Of a stretch of DNA of 63,759 nt, positions 58,818 through 63,759 are shown one piece after another (the first letter of the stretch is position 1; the number at the start of each line of letters is the position of its first letter). The stretch is from the NCBI GenBank assembly GCA_026392455.1, contig JAPLCB010000001.1:1-63759 (forward strand), read 5' to 3'. Both the position numbers and the translations under genes were made by a program. Under the pieces are notes generated by a model. That model had not been told where the DNA came from, made no database searches, and saw only the letters and a list, made by a program, of their open reading frames with translations. This DNA is from Propionibacteriales bacterium. GTDB taxonomy: Bacteria; Actinomycetota; Actinomycetes; Propionibacteriales; Nocardioidaceae.

Positions 58818-59842
58818 GACCGAGGGCCCACGGTCTCGCTGGTCTCGAAGCCGGGGATGTGGTGCACGGCGATCCGCTTGCGGAAGACCCAGTAGGTCCA
58901 GCCCTGGTAGACCAGCACCACCGGCGTGAACACGACGGCAACGACCGTCATGATCTTCAAGGTGTAGGTGGTCGCCGCGGCGGTCGTCGTGGTCAGGCCG
59001 GCACCGTCCGCCAACGACGTCGGCATGACGTCGGGGAACAGCGCGACGAAGAGCCCGGCGACGCCGAGCACGATCGTCGCGAAGGTTCCGATGAAGCCCC
59101 ATCCCTCCCGAAGGCGCTCCACGGCGAACAGGCCAGCCAGCAACGAGACCGCCGCGGCGACGAACAGGACGGCGGAGCCGGTGCTGCCGGTGTCGAGCTG
59201 GGTCCAGCCGAGGAAGGCGACCGCGACAGCCGCGGCACCGATCCCGGTCCGGACTGCCAGCGCCCGGGCCCGTACCCGGATCTCGCCGTCGGTCTTGAGC
59301 GCGATGAACATCGCGCCGTGGGTCACGAACAGGAGCAGCGTCATCACCCCGCCGAGCAGGGCGTAGGGGTTGAGCAGGTTGAAGAAGCCGCCCACGTACT
59401 CGAAGTCGGCGTCGATCGGGACCCCGCGCAGGATGTTGGCGAAGGCCACCCCCCACAGCACCGCCGGCAGCAACGAGCCGAAGAAGATCGCCTTGTCCCA
59501 GGCAGCCCGCCAGCGGTCGTCGTCCCGCTTGGCCCGGTACTCGAAGGCCACCCCCCGGACGATCAGCGCCACCAGGATCAGCAGCAGCGGCAGGTAGAAC
59601 CCGCTGAACAGGGTGGCGTACCACTCCGGGAACGCAGCGAACGTCGCGCCACCGGCGACCAGCACCCAGACCTCGTTGCCGTCCCAGACGGGACCGATGG
59701 TGTTGATCAGCACCCGGCGTTCCGGCTCGGTCCGACCGAGGACCGGCAGCAGGATGCCGACGCCGAAGTCGAAGCCCTCGAGGGCGAAGTAGCCGATCCA
59801 GAGGACGGCGATCAGGCTGAACCAGATGGTCGTGAGTTCCAT
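58814..59842 (-). CDS. cydB: Cytochrome bd ubiquinol/menaquinol oxidase subunit II
   Basis: 342 aa, nine membrane helices. FALEGFDFGVGILLPVLG and INTIGPVWDGNEVWVLVAGGATFAAFPEWYATLFSGFYLPL are CydB signatures. Structural partner of CydA. Between cydA (29-bp gap) and cydDC (4-bp overlap). Confidence 0.95.
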   Translation of the reverse strand: MELTTIWFSLIAVLWIGYFALEGFDFGVGILLPVLGRTEPERRVLINTIGPVWDGNEVWVLVAGGATFAAFPEWYATLFSGFYLPLLLILVALIVRGVAFEYRAKRDDDRWRAAWDKAIFFGSLLPAVLWGVAFANILRGVPIDADFEYVGGFFNLLNPYALLGGVMTLLLFVTHGAMFIALKTDGEIRVRARALAVRTGIGAAAVAVAFLGWTQLDTGSTGSAVLFVAAAVSLLAGLFAVERLREGWGFIGTFATIVLGVAGLFVALFPDVMPTSLADGAGLTTTTAAATTYTLKIMTVVAVVFTPVVLVYQGWTYWVFRKRIAVHHIPGFETSETVGPRS

Positions 59843-59871
59843 GGTGTGTCTTTCCTTGTCCGGTCAGCGGC

Positions 59872-61308
59872 TCAGTAGGCGAAGGCCAGCGGCCGGTCGG
59901 GGTGGTCGTCGGTGTGGTCGGGGGTCACCGGGTCCGGTGCGGCCCCGGCCTTGACGTACTTGAGGATCAGACCCACCTCGACCACGGCCAGGACGGCGTA
60001 CACCAGGGTCAGCACCACCAGCGAGGTACCGGCCTCGAACGCACTGACCCCCGGGGAGACCGACTGGGCCGTGGTCATCAGTCCGAAGACCGCCCAGGGT
60101 TGGCGCCCCATCTCGGTGAACAGCCAGCCGAAGGAGTTGGCGACCAGCGGCAGCAGCGGCAGCGCGATCGCGATCCAGCGCCAGTGCCGGCCGACCGGGG
60201 TCTTCTCCCGACGGGTCACGAACAGGACCAGGCCGGCGAGTGCGGCCCCGACGACGCCCAACCCGATCATGAACCGGAAGGACCAGTAGCTGACCGGGAT
60301 GTTCGGGACGTAGCCCTCGGGCGAGTAGTAGCGCGCACCCGGGTCGGTGCCGTAGGTCTCCTGGTACTGGACCCGCAGCTGGTTGATGCCCTCGACCCGG
60401 CCGTCGGTCGACCCGGTCGCCAGGAACGAGAGCAGCTTGGGGACCTTGATCGCGAACTTCTCCTCCAGGCCGTCGGGCGTACCGATGGTGAAGAGCGAGA
60501 AGTCCGCCGGCTGCTCGGACTCGTACTGAGCTTCGGCCGCCGCCATCTTCATCGGCTGGACCTCGGTCATCACCTTGCCGGAGAAGTCGCCGGAAACCGC
60601 GACCCCGATCCCGGCGAGCAGCATCACCGCTGCACCGGTCCTGACCCCCAGGTGGTAGACCGCCCGGTCGGCGGAGTTCCGGCGCTGCATCATCGACCAG
60701 AAGCTGACCCCGACGACGAACGCGGCACCGGTCATGTAGGCCGCCATGATGGTGTGCGGGAAGGTGACCAGCTGGACCTTGTTGAAGAGGACGGCGGCGA
60801 AGTCGGTCATCTCCGCGCGACCGGTCTCCGGGTTGAACTTGTAGCCCACCGGGTGCTGCATCCACGAGTTCGCGGCCAGGATGAAGTAGGCCGAGAACAG
60901 CGTTCCGATGTGGACCGCCCAGATGCAGGCCACGTGCAGCTTGGGGTTGAGCCGGTCCCAGCCGAAGATCCAGAGGCCGAGGAAGGTGGACTCCAAGAAG
61001 AACGCCAGCAGGCCCTCGATGGCGAGCGGCGCTCCGAAGACGTCGCCGACGAAGCGGGAGTAGTCCGACCAGTTCATCCCGAACTGGAACTCCTGCACGA
61101 TCCCGGTGACGACACCGAGGGCGAAGTTGATCAGGAACAGCTTGCCGAAGAACTTCGTCAGCCGGAGCCACTTCACGTTGCCCGTCCGCACCCAGGCGGT
61201 CTCGTAGCCGGCGATGACGGCTGAGAGTCCGATCGTGATCGGGACGAACAAGAAGTGGTAGACGGTGATGATGCCGAACTGCCAGCGGGCGAAGTCGAGG
61301 ACGTCCAC
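59872..61308 (-). CDS. cydA: Cytochrome bd oxidase subunit I
   Basis: 478 aa, about nine helices. FARWQFGIITVYHFLFVPITIGLS (haem b595 His), SWMQHPVGYKFN (haem b558 His), QPMKMAAAEAQYES (quinol Q-loop Lys/Glu) and VSYWSFRFMIGLG (Met ligand). Short Q-loop type. Reduces oxygen with high affinity without proton pumping. GTG 61308 chosen for CAGGAGACATCC upstream; the in-frame ATG at 61404 would add a non-family N-terminus. First gene of cydA-cydB-cydDC-devR. Confidence 0.94.
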   Translation of the reverse strand: MDVLDFARWQFGIITVYHFLFVPITIGLSAVIAGYETAWVRTGNVKWLRLTKFFGKLFLINFALGVVTGIVQEFQFGMNWSDYSRFVGDVFGAPLAIEGLLAFFLESTFLGLWIFGWDRLNPKLHVACIWAVHIGTLFSAYFILAANSWMQHPVGYKFNPETGRAEMTDFAAVLFNKVQLVTFPHTIMAAYMTGAAFVVGVSFWSMMQRRNSADRAVYHLGVRTGAAVMLLAGIGVAVSGDFSGKVMTEVQPMKMAAAEAQYESEQPADFSLFTIGTPDGLEEKFAIKVPKLLSFLATGSTDGRVEGINQLRVQYQETYGTDPGARYYSPEGYVPNIPVSYWSFRFMIGLGVVGAALAGLVLFVTRREKTPVGRHWRWIAIALPLLPLVANSFGWLFTEMGRQPWAVFGLMTTAQSVSPGVSAFEAGTSLVVLTLVYAVLAVVEVGLILKYVKAGAAPDPVTPDHTDDHPDRPLAFAY

Positions 61309-61397
61309 GGATGTCTCCTGCGCTAGGGGTGGGAGGTCTACCTCGACGCTAGGGAGTCGGCGTACCGGGTCGACACGGCCGGACGGGCACGCTCGAG

Positions 61398-61409
61398 GGA
61401 CCATCGGCC
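61398..61409. promoter_or_regulatory. Candidate DevR box upstream of cydA
   Basis: GAGGGACCATCGGCCCCGAG at 61395-61414 with exact core GGACCATCGGCC (GGNCNWWNGNCC). 90 bp upstream of the cydA start, a normal DosR distance. With devR at the 3' end of the operon it would give autoregulation. Confidence 0.55.
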
Positions 61410-61529
61410 CCGAGCTCGGGGGCCGGTCGGACCGCGCCGGTGCCGTCGTTGCTGACGAGAATCTGGGCGCTCCCGGAACTGGATCACCGGGGCGGCACCA
61501 CGTCGTCGTGCTGGTTCATGACGAGCTGG

Positions 61530-62414
61530 TCATGCCACCGGCACCTCGTTGACCACAGCGACCGGGCAAGCAGCCTGCTCGACCAGCATCGGCGCGTAGG
61601 AGCCGAGTGCGAGCCGGTCCGAGAGACCCGCAGGCCGGTGATGACCGACGACGACCAGGTCCATCGCCTCGCTCTGGGAGACCAGCCACTTCTCCGGCGA
61701 ACCGGAACCGAGGGCCGTGCGGGCCCGGACGTCGGGGAACTTCTCCGCAAGACCGGCGACCGCCTCGGCGAGGTTGCGCCGACGCTGCTCGTGGTCGGTC
61801 TCGGGACTGTCGAGGTCGAAGCCGGGGACCGAGTGCAGCACCGTCAGCGGCAGTCCGCGCTCGGAGGCCTCCCGGTACGCGAACTCCAGGGTGGAGCGGG
61901 TGTTCCGGCCGCAGTCGGTGCCGACCAGGACACCGTTGCGGACCTTGCCGTGGTGGAACGGCCGTACGACGACCACCGGGCACACGGCGGTGTTGGCCAG
62001 GGTGACGCTGACCGAGCCGAGCAGCGCTGAGGCGAACCGGCCACGGCCTCGCGACCCCACCACCAGGCAGGCCGCCTGCACCCCGAGGTCACGCAGGACG
62101 TGCTCGGGGGTTCCGGCGAGCAGGTGCAGCTCGACGTCCACGTCGGGGAAGCGTTCGGCGACGAGGTCGGCACCGCGGGCCAGGATCTCGCGACCGCCCT
62201 GCTCGACGGCATCATCGATGTCCTCGAGCGCCATGTAGGCCCCCGCCAACGAGCTCGTCGCGAAGCCACCGATGGGCTCCATGACGTGCACCAGGGAGAG
62301 CGTCCGGTTCTCCAGAGCCGCCTTCTCGGCAGCCCATGTCAACGCGTGCTCGGCATCCCGCTCGCCGCTGTAGCCGACGACGACGGTTCCGGGGGGGATG
62401 GTCTGGTTGCTCAT
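61530..62414 (-). CDS. Tandem universal stress protein
   Basis: 294 aa with two USP domains (~8-150 and ~155-290). First has VVVGYSGERDAEHALTWA and the ATP-type loop GSRGRGRFASALLGSVS; second ends GHHRPAGLSDRLALGSYAPMLVEQA, more degenerate. Resembles Rv1996/Rv2005c-type two-domain USPs of the DosR regulon. In mycobacteria a USP gene sits directly before dosR; here the cyd genes lie between. Start ATG 62414. 221 bp before cydA. Confidence 0.9.
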   Translation of the reverse strand: MSNQTIPPGTVVVGYSGERDAEHALTWAAEKAALENRTLSLVHVMEPIGGFATSSLAGAYMALEDIDDAVEQGGREILARGADLVAERFPDVDVELHLLAGTPEHVLRDLGVQAACLVVGSRGRGRFASALLGSVSVTLANTAVCPVVVVRPFHHGKVRNGVLVGTDCGRNTRSTLEFAYREASERGLPLTVLHSVPGFDLDSPETDHEQRRRNLAEAVAGLAEKFPDVRARTALGSGSPEKWLVSQSEAMDLVVVGHHRPAGLSDRLALGSYAPMLVEQAACPVAVVNEVPVA

Positions 62415-62450
62415 GGTTTTACGTTGTCGCAGGGCCGCTCGGCCCGACAC

Positions 62451-62477
62451 GGCCGAAAGGCACGAGGTCCAAGGACG
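62451..62477. promoter_or_regulatory. Two weak DevR-box-like sites upstream of the USP gene
   Basis: GGCCGAAAGGCA (62451-62462) and GGTCCAAGGACG (62466-62477), each one mismatch from GGNCNWWNGNCC, 15 bp apart. Paired boxes are common in DosR promoters. Distance to the start codon is 37-63 bp. Confidence 0.45.
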
Positions 62478-62530
62478 GTCGGGCCCTGCGCCCGCCGCCT
62501 GCTGTGAGGTGCGAGGGCTCTTGCCGCCCG

Positions 62531-62639
62531 TTGCTGGTTGAGGTGCGAGCGGAGCGAGCCTCGAAACCCCGCGAAGACTCTGCGCGGGCTCTCGCCACCC
62601 GTTGCTGGTTGAGGTGCGAGCGAAGCGAGCCTCGAAACC
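62531..62639. repeat. Two REP-like elements in tandem
   Basis: 38-bp elements at 62531-62568 and 62602-62639, offset 71 bp, each with TTGCTGGTTGAGGTGCGAGC and AGCGAGCCTCGAAACC; they differ by a single central base (GGAGCG/GAAGCG). The spacer parts are also similar (GGCTCT(T/C)GCC(G/A)CCCG). A partial third arm (GTGAGGTGCGAGGGCT) lies at ~62504-62519. Confidence 0.9.
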
Positions 62640-62738
62640 CCCGCACTCGAAAAGAATCCCGCACCCATCTCGCATTACGAGACGATCTGGGGTGTTCTGG
62701 CCCCGTTTCTGTCGGTGGTCGTCCGTAACGTTGACCTC

Positions 62739-63759
62739 ATGCTCGACAACGACCTGCACCTCCCTCCGACCGCACGCCGGCGCAAGCCGCGGCGGTCGCT
62801 GGAGGCTGCTGCCGTGCTCGCCGGAGCCCGCGCCGCGCAGGTCGACGCCCACGCTGCTGAAGCCCGTAAGCTCGCCGCCGCGGTCGAGTGGGCGGCGTTG
62901 CACGCGGTCGAGGACGCGGATCTGGCCGAGACCTGGGGCGACACCCCGATCACCCTCACCGGTGAGGGTGCACCCCTGATCGGACGGGGGTGTGTCGCGG
63001 AGTTCGCCGCGGTGATCGGGACCACCACCAACGGCGGCCGTGCCTACCTCGCCGATGCCGTCGAGCTGGCCCACCGACTGCCCACGGTGTACGCCCGGAT
63101 CCAGGCCGGGACGCTGCCGACGTTCAAGGGCCGCCGCATCGCGAGGGAGACCACGATCCTCCCCGAGGACGCCGTCCTGGACCTCGACGAACGCATCGCC
63201 CCGATCGCGGGGAAGCTCAGCGCTGCAGCCACCCAGAAGATGATCGACGAGACAATCGCAGCGGGGAAGCTCAGCGCTGCAGCCACCCAGAAGATGATCG
63301 ACGAGACAATCGCAGCGGTCATGCCCGACTACGTCCAAGACCTTGCCGACAACGTCAGCAGGCCCCAGGTCGTGGTCGACCACCGACAGGTGTCGTTCCA
63401 GGGCACCAGCAGCGTCTACGGGGCCCTGGACCTCGCCGACGCCCTGGACCTCGACGCGAGGCTCGACCACGAAGCCGAGATCCTCAAAGGCGAGGGCTGC
63501 GAAGCCAGCCACGACGCGAGGCGGGCGATGGCACTCGGACGGTTGGCCCGCGGCGAAACCTCCAGCGGCGGTGATGGTGCAGGAGCAGCGGGACGAGCGG
63601 TGACGCTCTACGTGCACTTGCCCGCCGACACCACCAACCCCACCGCATGGGTCGAGAACGGTGGCGGGCACCTGCTCACCCAGACCCAGGTCGCCGGCTG
63701 GTGCGCGAACCCCGACGTGAAGGTCACGGTCAAACCCGTGATCGATCTGGCCACCAAGA
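62739..63759 (+). CDS. DUF222 (13E12-type) HNH endonuclease family protein, C-terminus beyond window
   Basis: At least 340 codons, open to the right edge, so the HNH nuclease domain that usually ends this family is not visible. DUF222 features: SLEAAAVLAGARAAQVDA, RLPTVYARIQAGTLPTFKGRRIARET, LDERIAPIAGKLSA, MPDYVQDLADNVSRPQV, GALDLADALDLDARL. An 18-residue block (AGKLSAAATQKMIDETIA) is doubled at codons 157-192. ATG 62739 chosen for the family N-terminus. These genes are numerous in Nocardioidaceae and their role is unclear. Confidence 0.88.
   Translation, partial: MLDNDLHLPPTARRRKPRRSLEAAAVLAGARAAQVDAHAAEARKLAAAVEWAALHAVEDADLAETWGDTPITLTGEGAPLIGRGCVAEFAAVIGTTTNGGRAYLADAVELAHRLPTVYARIQAGTLPTFKGRRIARETTILPEDAVLDLDERIAPIAGKLSAAATQKMIDETIAAGKLSAAATQKMIDETIAAVMPDYVQDLADNVSRPQVVVDHRQVSFQGTSSVYGALDLADALDLDARLDHEAEILKGEGCEASHDARRAMALGRLARGETSSGGDGAGAAGRAVTLYVHLPADTTNPTAWVENGGGHLLTQTQVAGWCANPDVKVTVKPVIDLATK
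63207..63314 (+). repeat. Exact 54-bp in-frame tandem duplication inside the DUF222 gene
   Basis: Copies 63207-63260 and 63261-63314 are identical, including third positions, so the event is recent or kept by gene conversion. It adds 18 residues without breaking the frame. Confidence 0.97.

Larger units (their letters stand above)
62415..62738. other. 324-bp intergenic region between USP and DUF222 genes
   Basis: No gene. Holds the USP promoter side with a 6-bp stem GGGCCG-CT-CGGCCC (62432-62445), two DevR-box-like sites (62451-62477) and two REP-like elements (62531-62639). Minus-strand open frames here arise from the repeats. Confidence 0.7.

Noticed and set aside
55542-58895. Plus-strand open frame of 1117 codons
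   Set aside because: Mirror of cydDC, which has two full ABC domains on the minus strand.
62419-62668. Small Arg/Ser-rich minus-strand frames
   Set aside because: Made of the REP-like repeats; repeated words explain the repeated peptide pieces.

Overview
The window is a chromosomal stretch of a high-GC actinobacterium. The gene order ppa / dacB / zincin / tilS / hpt / ftsH / folE-folP-folB-folK / DUF3180 is the conserved actinobacterial block. The DUF222 (13E12-type) HNH nuclease gene at the right edge, the REP-like palindromes and the general gene content fit a Nocardioides-like member of the Nocardioidaceae; the family placement is inference. Coding density is high, most start codons are fixed by 4-bp ATGA/GTGA overlaps or clear Shine-Dalgarno sequences, and no phage, IS element, CRISPR array, tRNA or rRNA was found.

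Layout. 1-4366: end of a glycosyltransferase gene and a glycine betaine-type (OpuC/ProU-like) ABC importer whose ATPase is divergent from its permeases. 4367-4635: two families of tandem repeats. 4636-16220: membrane protein, DUF3180, folate operon, ftsH, hpt (with a duplicated 3' end), a luciferase-like oxidoreductase inserted between hpt and tilS, DUF2342 protease, dacB and ppa. 16365-21639: methyltransferase, acyl-CoA oxidase, NlpC/P60 hydrolase, PAP2 protein. 21659-25528: thiamine importer thiBPQ behind a TPP riboswitch. 25562-29215: MBL / DapB-like / SDR operon and an LPXTG surface protein. 29577-34963: thioesterase, ilvA and ergothioneine genes egtB, egtD and divergent egtE. 34960-43747: a tightly overlapping seven-gene unit (two glycosyltransferases, methyltransferase, molybdopterin oxidoreductase with a haem-type membrane domain, membrane protein, OmpR-type two-component system), a divergent GT-C-like membrane protein, an epimerase and MTA phosphorylase. 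43860-47936: flavin reductase, DUF3263, TetR regulator and two divergent RTX-repeat secreted proteins.

47926-62414 looks like a hypoxia/dormancy locus of the DosR (DevR) type: a flavodoxin, a DevS-like GAF sensor kinase keeping the candidate haem histidine, an NDP-forming acyl-CoA synthetase, a split-barrel flavoprotein, a PAS kinase, a DevR-like regulator that is the last gene of a cydA-cydB-cydDC operon, and a tandem universal stress protein. Candidate DevR-box sequences lie upstream of the flavodoxin, of cydA, of the stress protein, and between the sensor kinase and the acyl-CoA synthetase. The picture is of a respiratory module (cytochrome bd plus its assembly exporter) wired directly to its own oxygen/redox regulator.

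The right edge (62739 on) is a truncated DUF222 gene with an exact in-frame 54-bp duplication.
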